A DNA stretch of 64,000 bases. Origin: CBDDGJ01 sp965199285 (lineage in GTDB: Bacteria > Pseudomonadota > Alphaproteobacteria > RS24). The stretch spans positions 744,001 through 808,000 of the forward strand of contig OZ240687.1 in assembly GCA_965199285.1 (NCBI GenBank), in the 5' to 3' direction. A program made the translations under genes and the position numbers. Below, in pieces: positions 54,687-63,232 of this stretch (within the stretch, counting starts at the first letter, position 1; every line of letters starts with the position of its first letter). The notes beneath the pieces are model-generated. The model saw nothing but the letters and a program-made list of their open reading frames with translations, did not search any database and was not told where the DNA came from.

Positions 54687-55841
54687 CTATCGCGGTAAGC
54701 CAAGCACGCGCTCGGCTAAAATATTGCGTTGAATTTCATTCGTGCCAGCATAAATAGTGCCTGCCAGTGAGAACATATAGCCATCCAGCCAGCGCCCATT
54801 ATCGATCGCGTCAAGCCCTTCCTCAAGAATGGCCTGCGCCCCCATAATAGACATTGCTGTACGGTGCAAATGCTTATCCATTTCCGACCAAAATAGTTTA
54901 TTGGCACTTGCTTCTGAGCTTACCGATATGCCGGATTGCACCCGCGCCACCAGCGCATAAGTTGCGGCGTTAAAGCGTTCCGTATCCCGCCAGGCTTGCA
55001 GCACTTGTTCTTTAACACCGTCTGAAAGGCGGTGCTTATGGGTTTGATATAATTTTACCAATCGTTGCGCGGCTGCCTGAAAGCGTGCCGGTGAGCGCAG
55101 CAATAAGCCACGCTCAAACCCTGCTGTTGCCATGGCAACGCCCCAACCGCCATGTTCCGCCCCCAATAGATTCTCGGCGGGCACGCGCACCTCATCAAAA
55201 AATAATTCAGCAAATCCCGGATCACCATCTAGCTGTGCGATTGGGCGAATCTCCAACCCCTTACTGTTAAGCGGCAGGAGGATTTTTGACAAACCCTTAT
55301 GCCTGCTGCTTTCAGGATCGGTCCTAAATAAGCCAAAGCACCAATCGGCAAACACAGCCCTTGATGACCATATTTTATGCCCGCTTATGACATATTCATC
55401 GCCATCCCTCATCGCTTTCGATGTTATCGCCGCCAAATCGCTACCGGCTTGTGGTTCAGACCAGGCTTGCGCCCATATCTCCTCCCCCGCTGCCATTGGC
55501 GGCAGATAGCGCTGTTTTTGCGCTTCTGTTCCATATTCCATAATGGTGGGAGCAAGCAGAAAAATACCGTTTTGACTGACCCGCAACGGCGCATCGGCAC
55601 GGTAATATTCTTCTTCAAAAATAAGCCATTGAATGAGATCACAACCGCGCCCACCATATTCGATAGGCCAGTTTACCGTTCCCCAATTACCGGTGAATAA
55701 TGTCTTCTCCCACGCGCGATGCAAGGCAAAGCCATCTTCCGTGTCAAGCGAAGGCAAGCGTTCACGCGGCACATTTTCATGCAGCCAGTCTCGTACCTGT
55801 TCACGAAATTGATTTTGCTCTTTGCTATAGTCCAGCTGCAT
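54687..55841 (-). CDS. Acyl-CoA dehydrogenase, long steroid-type subunit
   Basis: A 384-residue dehydrogenase with start ATG at 55841, immediately after the EchA20-like stop. GAGG lies seven bases upstream. An in-frame start at 55976 would extend 45 residues into the upstream gene and looks spurious. Landmarks are WSEPQAGSDLAAITSKA, GHKIWSSRAVFADW and YAGTNEIQRNILAERVLG. FadE31/FadE32-like activity on HIP-derived CoA esters is inferred from position. Confidence 0.86.
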   Translation of the reverse strand: MQLDYSKEQNQFREQVRDWLHENVPRERLPSLDTEDGFALHRAWEKTLFTGNWGTVNWPIEYGGRGCDLIQWLIFEEEYYRADAPLRVSQNGIFLLAPTIMEYGTEAQKQRYLPPMAAGEEIWAQAWSEPQAGSDLAAITSKAMRDGDEYVISGHKIWSSRAVFADWCFGLFRTDPESSRHKGLSKILLPLNSKGLEIRPIAQLDGDPGFAELFFDEVRVPAENLLGAEHGGWGVAMATAGFERGLLLRSPARFQAAAQRLVKLYQTHKHRLSDGVKEQVLQAWRDTERFNAATYALVARVQSGISVSSEASANKLFWSEMDKHLHRTAMSIMGAQAILEEGLDAIDNGRWLDGYMFSLAGTIYAGTNEIQRNILAERVLGLPR

Positions 55842-55842
55842 C

Positions 55843-56598
55843 TTAATCCTCAAACTTTGCCGCCCCACCCGTTTCGACAAATGCGTCACGTGATTTCTGG
55901 CTGTCCTCATGCATATAGAGTTCAAACGTAAAGCCTTGCTCCCAGCGATACGCCTTATCAACATCAAACGCTTCAATACCGTTTAAGGCCTGTTTGGCGA
56001 TCCGCAACGCATCGCGACTTTTCGCGGCAATAATGGTCGCAAAAGCTAGTGCTTCTTTATATAGCTCTTCGCGCGGCACGATTTTCTCAACCCCGCCTAG
56101 ACGATAAGCCTCTTGCGCGCTAATTTGCCCGCCTGTAAAAAATGCCGCCCGCATTTTTGGTAATGGCAATATGCGTTGCAAATGCGCCGCGCCTCCCATT
56201 GCACCGCGATCAATTTCTGGCAAAGAGAAAAAGCAATCCTCACTGGCAATGATAAAATCCGCCGCCCCGCACATGCCAATACCGCCGCCAATCACATAGC
56301 CATGCGGCGCACAAAGCACCGGAACCTCGCAAGCTCTGATCGCCTTAAAGGTTTCAAAATTCCCCTTATTCACCTCGACAATCGCGCTGCTATTATCGGC
56401 TAGCTCTTTAATATCCACGCCTGCGCAAAAGCCGCGCCCTTTTGCATGGATCATAATAATGCGCACATCCTGACGCCTGCCCAATTCATAAATCACTTGC
56501 GGAAACTGGTTCCATATTGCACCACTAAAAGCATTAACTGGCGGATGATCGAGAATGAGCTCAGCAATATTATTCTCAACTTTGACTTCATATACCAT
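55843..56598 (-). CDS. echA20: Enoyl-CoA hydratase/isomerase family, EchA20-like ring hydrolase
   Basis: A 251-residue crotonase. The oxyanion-hole glycines lie in KGRGFCAGVDIKE and GYVIGGGIGMCG. The C-terminal RWEQGFTFEL and DAFVETGGAAKFED closely match actinobacterial EchA20. EchA20 hydrolytically opens ring D of a HIEC-CoA-type intermediate. The start ATG at 56598 overlaps the ipdC stop (TAATG), with AGGGAGA upstream. An earlier in-frame ATG at 56622 is inside ipdC. Confidence 0.84.
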   Translation of the reverse strand: MVYEVKVENNIAELILDHPPVNAFSGAIWNQFPQVIYELGRRQDVRIIMIHAKGRGFCAGVDIKELADNSSAIVEVNKGNFETFKAIRACEVPVLCAPHGYVIGGGIGMCGAADFIIASEDCFFSLPEIDRGAMGGAAHLQRILPLPKMRAAFFTGGQISAQEAYRLGGVEKIVPREELYKEALAFATIIAAKSRDALRIAKQALNGIEAFDVDKAYRWEQGFTFELYMHEDSQKSRDAFVETGGAAKFED

Positions 56599-57644
56599 TA
56601 AGCAATCTCCCTTGCGAGGCATGATTTCGCCTCCCGTATTATCGTATCGATAATCTCTGCACAGCTTGGCAAATCATCAATCAGGCCAGCGATTTGACCG
56701 CTCGGCAAAACACCTTCTTGTGGCTTTCCCGCAACCATTGCCTGCTGAATAATGATTGGCGCATTGGCCGCCATCAGTGTTTGTATGATGCGCATATCAT
56801 CTTTTCCCAACATTCGTAGCGCGGTTGTCACAAGCTGTAAAAAACTCATACCCGTTTGCGATTTATAGCGAAACGCATTCACCAGTGCTTGCCATAATAA
56901 TGATAGATGCGAGGCATTTTCCAGCCGTTCCAGCGTTTCATTCATGACCATGCGTTGCGGCAGACCATCAAGCCTGGTCGAGACCGGAATATTGGTAATC
57001 TGTGCCTTTATATATTCGGCCTTGGTTGCTGCCGGGGTGGGGCTATCAGCTGACATTAAAAAGCGGGTTCCCATTGCGATGCCATCAGCGCCAAAAGTAA
57101 GAGCGGCGGCAAGTCCGCGCCCATCTTTAAAGCCGCCACAGGCAATCACGGGCACATCCAAATCCAGCTCCAAAACTTGCGATAATAATAACCAGCTTGG
57201 GGTTGCACCGGTATGACCGCCCCCTTCTTGCCCCTGACAGACCAAAATATCCGCCCCCATCGCCACGGCTTTTTCGGCATGCGCGGCCGCACCAATGGTC
57301 GGCACGCATTTTAGCCCCGCCGCTTTCACCCGATCAATAATTTGCGGAGATGGCCCCCGCCCGTAAGACAGCGCAGCCAGCTGATAATCTATACATATAT
57401 CGATGATACGGTCTATATCGGGCTGAAAGGCGTGAATATTTACGCCGAAAGGCTTATCGGTTTTTTCCTTAATGGCTTTAATGCTCTGCTCACATTCATC
57501 CGCCGACATAACCGCTGCGGCGAGAAAACCCATTGCGCCTGCTGAAACCGAGGCGGTGACCAGCTCATGCGTCGCAACCCAGCCCATAGCGGTCTGGATA
57601 ATGGGCACATCGCAACCAAGCATGTCTGTAAGGCGCGTCTGCAT
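56598..57644 (-). CDS. ipdC: Nitronate monooxygenase family flavoprotein, IpdC-like
   Basis: A 348-residue FMN TIM-barrel protein. Landmarks are MGWVATHELVTASVSAG, CVPTIGAAAHAEKAVAMGAD, CQGQEGGGHTG and CGGFKDGRGLAAALTFGADG. In actinobacteria IpdC acts in the HIP branch of steroid degradation between rings C and D. The gene shares single-base overlaps with both neighbours, the crotonase at 57644 and the EchA20-like gene. Function is assigned from this context and family resemblance. Confidence 0.83.
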   Translation of the reverse strand: MQTRLTDMLGCDVPIIQTAMGWVATHELVTASVSAGAMGFLAAAVMSADECEQSIKAIKEKTDKPFGVNIHAFQPDIDRIIDICIDYQLAALSYGRGPSPQIIDRVKAAGLKCVPTIGAAAHAEKAVAMGADILVCQGQEGGGHTGATPSWLLLSQVLELDLDVPVIACGGFKDGRGLAAALTFGADGIAMGTRFLMSADSPTPAATKAEYIKAQITNIPVSTRLDGLPQRMVMNETLERLENASHLSLLWQALVNAFRYKSQTGMSFLQLVTTALRMLGKDDMRIIQTLMAANAPIIIQQAMVAGKPQEGVLPSGQIAGLIDDLPSCAEIIDTIIREAKSCLAREIA

Positions 57645-58549
57645 TAATCATTTTGCTCTTTTTGGCGATTTGATTGCGCCATTTTCTTACCATCAAAACC
57701 GGCAATATAATCGCCCTTCACCAGCGAATTTTGAGCATGGGCGAAATGGTGCATATGATAAACCCCATCCATACCGGTGCGTTTGCCCTGCAAATCTTCA
57801 ATATGATTGCAGGCCTGTTTGGTAAGCGATAATGCCAGGCGCGGATTTTGGGCGATACGCTCCGCCCACGCCGCGACCGCCGCATCCAGCTCGTCACGCG
57901 GGGTAACTTTATTCACCATGCCTGCCTCATAAGCGCGTTGGGCAGACCACCGCTCACCTAAAAACAGAAATTCCTTAGCGTGGCGAATATTAAGCTCAAA
58001 CGGATGCGCGAAATATTCCACCCCCGGAAACCCCATCTGAACCACGGGGTCTTGAAAAAACGCATCATCCGACGCAATGATTAAATCACATACCCATGCC
58101 AGCATCAGCCCGCCAGCAATGCAACCGCCATGCACTTGCGCGATGGTTGGTTTGGGTGCGGCACGCCAGCGACGGCAAAATTCGAGATAAACCTCCTGCT
58201 CCCGCACATAGGCTTTTTCTGCCCCTGGCTTATTATCATGATTATAATTCAGCCCCCGCCGATCATCACGCCCAACATCAAAATCACGCCCCGGCGTGCC
58301 TATATCATGACCTGCTGAAAAATGCTTACCATTGGCTTTTAGCACAATGACTTTGACATCATCATCCCCAACCGCTTGATAAATGGCCGCATCGAGCGCA
58401 TAGAGCATATCGGCATTCTGGCTATTATGATATTTAACACGGTTCAAGGTAAGATAGGCGGTTGCGCCCTTCACCTCGTAAAGCACAGGCTCTTTTTCTT
58501 CATAAATAATATCGGTTTCAACGCGATCAACAGTTTCATTTTCATACAT
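57644..58549 (-). CDS. Enoyl-CoA hydratase/isomerase family protein
   Basis: A 301-residue crotonase, longer than the usual 255-260. The oxyanion glycines lie in GKHFSAGHDIG and HGGCIAGGLMLAW. The N-terminal 20 residues precede the domain, and the C-terminus is extended. Steroid clusters in proteobacteria carry such an extra crotonase in addition to the EchA20-like one. It could hydrate an intermediate before thiolysis. It lies three bases behind ipdB. Confidence 0.82.
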   Translation of the reverse strand: MYENETVDRVETDIIYEEKEPVLYEVKGATAYLTLNRVKYHNSQNADMLYALDAAIYQAVGDDDVKVIVLKANGKHFSAGHDIGTPGRDFDVGRDDRRGLNYNHDNKPGAEKAYVREQEVYLEFCRRWRAAPKPTIAQVHGGCIAGGLMLAWVCDLIIASDDAFFQDPVVQMGFPGVEYFAHPFELNIRHAKEFLFLGERWSAQRAYEAGMVNKVTPRDELDAAVAAWAERIAQNPRLALSLTKQACNHIEDLQGKRTGMDGVYHMHHFAHAQNSLVKGDYIAGFDGKKMAQSNRQKEQND

Positions 58550-58552
58550 AGC

Positions 58553-59338
58553 TTATCTCCTCCCGGCCGGGTTGCCCTTAAAAATTGTAGCGCGCAAATT
58601 ATGTGGATCAAGGCTCTCGATAAGGGCAAGCTGGGCTGGCGTTGGCGCTGGGGTTTCACCGAGATTATCAATTTGTGCCAGCTCAAAGCCGGTATTATCC
58701 TGCACCTGCGAAAAGCTGACACCGGGATGCAGGCTACGCACCCGAATGGCATGGTTTTCACCTTCAAAATCCATGACGCATAAATTGGTTACAATCTGGC
58801 GCAAATCCAGCCCGGGGGGGAATTTCCCATCCGGATAGCGGGCCGGATTATAGCCCGCCCCGCTCACCATATCGACTTCGCCTTCAACGAAAACGCGCTT
58901 ATTATGATTGCCAACAAACATGCTATTGCGATTATTGACCGTATTCCCCGGAAAGCCCCGCACCCCTAAAAGAGCGGCTTTCGGGTTTTGATAATCGCCA
59001 ATCATCGATAAATTCATCTGCCCGAAACGATCAATCTGCACCGGCCCCACAAAGGCATGCCGATTACCTTTGGCGATGAGATCAAAGACGCGCTCATAAC
59101 CGCTTTGTCCTTCTTTCTTTGGGGTATAGCCATTACGCGGTCCCACCGGCACGGGTTCGGAAACAAAATAATATTCGCCATCAGTCATCATCAAACCTGG
59201 CAAAAATGTTTGCTTCGCAAGCGATCCTGCCAGCCGTGGTACAAGCCCGATAAGGGTTGCGAAAACTTCCGGCTCTTCATCGCGAAAAATCTCCGCGCCT
59301 GCCGTAATACAAAGTTCTGCTAGGGTAAATTCAGTCAT
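58553..59338 (-). CDS. ipdB: CoA transferase-like subunit beta, IpdB
   Basis: A 261-residue chain of the class-I CoA transferase fold. Landmarks are VGPVQIDRFGQMNLS, LLGVRGFPGNTVNNRNS and NHNKRVFVEGEVDMVSGAGY. In actinobacteria IpdA and IpdB together hydrolyse the ring C of COCHEA-CoA instead of transferring CoA. It follows ipdA by 11 bases in the same order as known clusters. The subunit pair is the main support for the steroid assignment. Confidence 0.86.
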   Translation of the reverse strand: MTEFTLAELCITAGAEIFRDEEPEVFATLIGLVPRLAGSLAKQTFLPGLMMTDGEYYFVSEPVPVGPRNGYTPKKEGQSGYERVFDLIAKGNRHAFVGPVQIDRFGQMNLSMIGDYQNPKAALLGVRGFPGNTVNNRNSMFVGNHNKRVFVEGEVDMVSGAGYNPARYPDGKFPPGLDLRQIVTNLCVMDFEGENHAIRVRSLHPGVSFSQVQDNTGFELAQIDNLGETPAPTPAQLALIESLDPHNLRATIFKGNPAGRR

Positions 59339-59349
59339 AACAGCACCTC

Positions 59350-60222
59350 TTAAAATACTGGTAAAGGCAGTTTGCGGATCGCGTCTGCACCACCTACCGC
59401 CTCGATATAATTATCGCTTTCCAGATAAGTACCACAATAATCAGTCCAGCCCTCTCCGGCGGCGGCAGTATAGGTTTCAAGATGCACGACATCAATACCA
59501 TAGGCGGGCGCATTGCTTGTCGGATGCGCACCAAAAGGCGCTTGCGCCACCCCATGCACCAGATTGCGCTCGATCCGCATCCGCATAATTTTATGGTCAT
59601 CATCAAAAGCGCTTGTATCGACAATTTTTTCTGTCGTCAGAAAGGCTTTCTTGGCGGCGCGGCAAAACCACTCATCAAAAAACAAATCAGGCCCTGCAAT
59701 ATAATTATTGCCAAGCTGATCCGCCTCACTGACATGACATAAGGCAACATCTAATGGCAGGGCAGGCATGGCGACAAGATGCTCCCCCTGATAAGGGTCC
59801 TGAATAATTTTAAGCTGTGGGTTATTGACCATCACATCTGTGCCAAGCCCGGCCCGACACGGCAAAAAGGGAAGCTGCTGCGCGGCCGCTTTTAACCCTA
59901 ATTGCAACATCCCTTCATCAATCTCCATAACCTCAAATTCACCAGCCTGGCGGGCGCGCCGAAAATGCGCTTCCATCGGGATGACATCGAGCGATACAAA
60001 CCCGAAAATCAGCTTTTTGATTTTTCCAGCACTTGCCAGCATTCCGACATCACACCCCCCATAGGCGACAATGGTTAAGTCTCGTAAATCGGATTTTGCA
60101 ATTTCACGAATAAGTGCCATTGGTTTTCGTCGTGCCCCCCAGCCGCCAATCCCGATCCGCATGCCATCATCTAGCTGCCCGACAATATCAGCAAGCGGTA
60201 ATTGCTTGTTAAGAGCTGGCAT
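59350..60222 (-). CDS. ipdA: CoA transferase-like subunit alpha, IpdA
   Basis: A 290-residue alpha chain. GWGARRKPMALIREIAKSD near residue 28, VAYGGCDVGMLASAGKIKK, and LPFLPCRAGLGTDV resemble IpdA. It forms the heteromeric hydrolase with IpdB that opens the last steroid ring. It abuts the HsaC-like gene with no gap and precedes ipdB by 11 bases, so all three are translated together. Confidence 0.87.
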   Translation of the reverse strand: MPALNKQLPLADIVGQLDDGMRIGIGGWGARRKPMALIREIAKSDLRDLTIVAYGGCDVGMLASAGKIKKLIFGFVSLDVIPMEAHFRRARQAGEFEVMEIDEGMLQLGLKAAAQQLPFLPCRAGLGTDVMVNNPQLKIIQDPYQGEHLVAMPALPLDVALCHVSEADQLGNNYIAGPDLFFDEWFCRAAKKAFLTTEKIVDTSAFDDDHKIMRMRIERNLVHGVAQAPFGAHPTSNAPAYGIDVVHLETYTAAAGEGWTDYCGTYLESDNYIEAVGGADAIRKLPLPVF

Positions 60223-61125
60223 TTACCCCTCCATCACCGGGACATCATATTCATGCCCCCAAATATCACCAATGGTGGATTTGGTGGGCGTAAACGCATC
60301 CCAATCTTCAACCTGTTTGCCATCAAAGCCAACTTCAACACCAAACCCACCCGGCGCAAAGAAATAGAAGCTCACCATTTCATCATTCGCATGGCGGCCA
60401 AGGCTCGCAAAAATATGCAGCCCTGCCTCTTTCACCCGATCCATGCAAGCGCCCACCTCATCAATGCTCGAAACTTCAACCATCACATGAATGAGACCGA
60501 CCGGATGGGGGAAATTATAAAGCCCTAGCGTGTGATGACGCGGATTATCCGCATGCATGAAATATATTCGTTGATCGGGCAGACCCGGCGCAGGAGGGGG
60601 CAGGGTTAAATCATCACAACAGCCAAAGCCGAAAATCTCAGTATAAAATTTAATGGTTGCGTCATTTTCGGGCGCTGGCAAAACCAGATGCCCTAACCCC
60701 ATTGCCCCCGTTTTGAACGCCGAAATACCGGCATTGGGCGTAAACGCATCGCCCACCTCACGGCCATAACAAAATTCCACCACATTACCGGATGGATCAA
60801 GGCAAGACGCAAACCCTGCGGTTGCACGACGCGCGGCTTGCTCATCAGTGCCATCTTGCACCTCCACCCCAGCGGCGCGCAATTTTTCCTTAAGAGCCGT
60901 AAAGTCAGCCTCATTTGCCAGCTCATATCCGGCAGCGACAAATTTTTCCTCATCCGCCTGCTCGATAATGTAACGAAACGGCATCATATCCATCCGCAAA
61001 TATTTTCCGCCCTTGCCATCGTCAATATGGGCATCGCCAAAGCCTAGAACCGTTTCTGCAAATTCCGCCCAGCTCGCAGGGTCATTCACTTGCAAACGTA
61101 TATAAGATAAATTCGCTATTCCCAT
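60223..61125 (-). CDS. hsaC: Extradiol ring-cleavage dioxygenase, HsaC-like
   Basis: A 300-residue two-barrel (VOC) dioxygenase of BphC type. The iron ligands fit His146 (MGLGHLVLP), His213 (LIHVMVE) and Glu264 (FGVEVGF). HsaC cleaves the catecholic A ring of 3,4-DHSA by meta fission. It stands between hsaD and ipdA with gaps of 8 and 0 bases. Substrate specificity is inferred from neighbours. Confidence 0.87.
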   Translation of the reverse strand: MGIANLSYIRLQVNDPASWAEFAETVLGFGDAHIDDGKGGKYLRMDMMPFRYIIEQADEEKFVAAGYELANEADFTALKEKLRAAGVEVQDGTDEQAARRATAGFASCLDPSGNVVEFCYGREVGDAFTPNAGISAFKTGAMGLGHLVLPAPENDATIKFYTEIFGFGCCDDLTLPPPAPGLPDQRIYFMHADNPRHHTLGLYNFPHPVGLIHVMVEVSSIDEVGACMDRVKEAGLHIFASLGRHANDEMVSFYFFAPGGFGVEVGFDGKQVEDWDAFTPTKSTIGDIWGHEYDVPVMEG

Positions 61126-61133
61126 TTTTCCCT

Positions 61134-61964
61134 CTAATCATTTAACAGAAAATCAATCGCACCACTATTGAACAAGCGCGTATGTTCAATCATCACCCAA
61201 TGGCCGCAGGCATTAATCTCGACCAATCGCGAATTTGCATTGGCGCGTAAACAGAGCGCTTTACCGGCTGGCGGCATAAATAAATCATCCGCCCCCCAAA
61301 AGGTCAAAATAGGGCAGTGAAGTTCCGAAAGGCGTGGCCCTAAATTCGGTGTTTTCATGGTTTGCAAAACTTCGCTTGGTTGGGTTTCGGCGATTTTCCA
61401 GCGCATATCCAGCAGCTCTTGGGTTACATGTTTTGTGTCAAAAACAAAATGATTCAAAACCTCACCTAAATTATCGCGGGTGATGCCATCGGCGCTGGCC
61501 GCCATCATTTTGGCAATGCCGGGCATGCTGAAATAATTGGGTTGCTCGTCAATACAGCCTGGCCCCATTAATACCAATTTTTCGACAAAATCGGGATGCG
61601 TTAGGGCAATCTGAATCGCAACCCCTGCGCCCAATGAATTACCAATAAAGCTGCATTTTTCTATGCCTATATTTTGTAAAGCTGCATATAAGGTGTCACA
61701 AAACAGATCAAGCGTATAATCTCCCATATTAGTGGGTTTGTCGCTATAGCCGAAGCCAATCATATCGGGCAGTACCACATAAAAACCGGCGGCGACAAAA
61801 GCCTCTATATTTTTATGGAAATTGGCATAAGCGCTATTGCCAGGCCCTGAACCATGCACAAATACAACCGCCGGATTTGTTGCTTCACCATAAGTGAGCA
61901 TGTGAAGCGTCACCGCGCCAGCGGGAATATTTGCCTGAATATATTGTCCTTCTGGTGGCATCAC
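61134..61964 (-). CDS. hsaD: C-C bond hydrolase, HsaD-like
   Basis: A 276-residue alpha/beta hydrolase of the meta-cleavage product group. The nucleophile Ser110 is in FIGNSLGAG, the acid is Asp226 or Asp227 in FWGADDLFMPP, and His255 lies in NACGHWVMIEH. The oxyanion region HGSGPGNSAYANF is typical. HsaD splits 4,9-DSHA into a C/D-ring acid (HIP) and a hexadienoate. It follows hsaA by six bases. Confidence 0.87.
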   Translation of the reverse strand: MMPPEGQYIQANIPAGAVTLHMLTYGEATNPAVVFVHGSGPGNSAYANFHKNIEAFVAAGFYVVLPDMIGFGYSDKPTNMGDYTLDLFCDTLYAALQNIGIEKCSFIGNSLGAGVAIQIALTHPDFVEKLVLMGPGCIDEQPNYFSMPGIAKMMAASADGITRDNLGEVLNHFVFDTKHVTQELLDMRWKIAETQPSEVLQTMKTPNLGPRLSELHCPILTFWGADDLFMPPAGKALCLRANANSRLVEINACGHWVMIEHTRLFNSGAIDFLLND

Positions 61965-61970
61965 GCCCTC

Positions 61971-63107
61971 CTATACAAAAACATCCGTACTTTCAGCACC
62001 TAACTGTACCGCCCCATAATTGCGCCCAAAAGCAACCGGGCTATTGGCAACATGGGCGCGGGCAATATGAATATCATGCCAGATTTGCTGAATGGGGGAA
62101 TCATTAAACACGCTCCGCCCCCCGGCCACATTAAACAGCAAATCCACCGCTTGCATCATATCCTCAATCACCAGCGAGGCTTGATAACGATATTTGATCC
62201 TATCCAGCATTGGGATCTCTTCGCCTTTATTGGTGGCGGCAACCATCTGATCGAAATTACGGAATAAAAGCGCTTCGGTGCAATCAATCAGATGCGCGGC
62301 TTCAGCAATGCGACGCGTCACATCCGGATCCCCCGCCAGACGGGTCGGATCGGTTGAGCTGGCGGTTGCATTCTCAATGAATAATTGCAAAGCGTGGCGG
62401 GCGGCTCCAATCGCGGGCACGCACACAACCCGGATAAAAATTTGTGCCCATGGAATATCATAATAAGGGTTATCCTGCTCATGCTTACAGTTAAACCCAT
62501 CCATCTGATGATGGGTGCGGTATAATGGTACAAAAACCGGCTTATCGATCACAATATCATTTGAACCCGTGCCTTGTAAGCCCATAACATGCCACGTATC
62601 TTCGATCTGATAATCGCTAATCGGCACTAAAAATGTCCGGTAATGAATATTATCTGGCTGATCCATAATCAGCCCGCCAAGCAATGCCCATTGGCAATGC
62701 CCTGAACCACTGCTCCAGCCCCAACGCCCAGAGAGCATAAAACCGCCCTCAACCGTTTCAACTTTCGCGCCAGCAGGATTATAAGAAGATGATACCAGCG
62801 TATCGGGGTCTTCGCTATATACATCTATCGCGGCCTGCTTATCCATAAGCGCAATCTGATACGCATGTACAGCAATAATGCCGGCCACCCATGAGGTCGA
62901 CATATCGCGCGTCGCAAGCTCTATAGAAGCACGAAAAAAGTCTTGCGGTGACAATTCTAGCCCCCCATAGGCCTTGGGCAAAAAGCTACGAAAAAAACCC
63001 GTTTCCTTAATGACACCTATAACTCTAGCAGGAATATGGCGACCATCGCGGGTTTCAGAAATCGCTGCACTTATAATATCAAGGGCCGGATGAATATCCA
63101 TACTCAT
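61971..63107 (-). CDS. hsaA: Flavin-dependent monooxygenase oxygenase subunit, HsaA-like
   Basis: A 378-residue acyl-CoA-dehydrogenase-fold monooxygenase. The N-terminal helical part has GFFRSFLPKAYGGLELSP. The middle has SSGSGHCQWALLGGLI, and the C-terminal part VAGGRSVFNDSPIQQIWHDI. HsaA hydroxylates 3-HSA to the catechol 3,4-DHSA with FADH2 from a reductase (HsaB), which is not in the window. It is the first gene of the long array. The operator-like site B lies 43-96 bases upstream. Confidence 0.87.
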   Translation of the reverse strand: MSMDIHPALDIISAAISETRDGRHIPARVIGVIKETGFFRSFLPKAYGGLELSPQDFFRASIELATRDMSTSWVAGIIAVHAYQIALMDKQAAIDVYSEDPDTLVSSSYNPAGAKVETVEGGFMLSGRWGWSSGSGHCQWALLGGLIMDQPDNIHYRTFLVPISDYQIEDTWHVMGLQGTGSNDIVIDKPVFVPLYRTHHQMDGFNCKHEQDNPYYDIPWAQIFIRVVCVPAIGAARHALQLFIENATASSTDPTRLAGDPDVTRRIAEAAHLIDCTEALLFRNFDQMVAATNKGEEIPMLDRIKYRYQASLVIEDMMQAVDLLFNVAGGRSVFNDSPIQQIWHDIHIARAHVANSPVAFGRNYGAVQLGAESTDVFV

Positions 63108-63149
63108 TATATAATCCTCTCTTTATAATGACTTTAATATAGATAAAAA

Positions 63150-63192
63150 CTATATAATGTCTGCGTAATTTTCAAGCCATATTTTACGCATT
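63150..63192. promoter_or_regulatory. Putative catabolic operator/promoter, site B (before hsaA)
   Basis: TGCGTAA (63162-63168) and TTACGCA (63184-63190) form an inverted repeat with a 15-base spacer. The plus-strand text TGCGTAA..TTCAAG..AT..ATTTTACG aligns with site A at 44.7 kb with only five substitutions and a one-base gap over about 30 bases. On the minus strand CATTATATAG at 63150-63159 gives a -10-like box, about 43 bases before hsaA. It lies in the 125-base gap after the fadD3-like stop. Confidence 0.6.
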
Positions 63193-63232
63193 TTAACAGG
63201 TTTAAGAAAAATTACTATTTTTTTGCGTATTT

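Noticed and set aside
55842..55976. Upstream extension of the long acyl-CoA dehydrogenase
   Set aside because: It overlaps the end of the EchA20-like gene by 45 codons. The ATG at 55841 has a GAGG site and the typical N-terminus.
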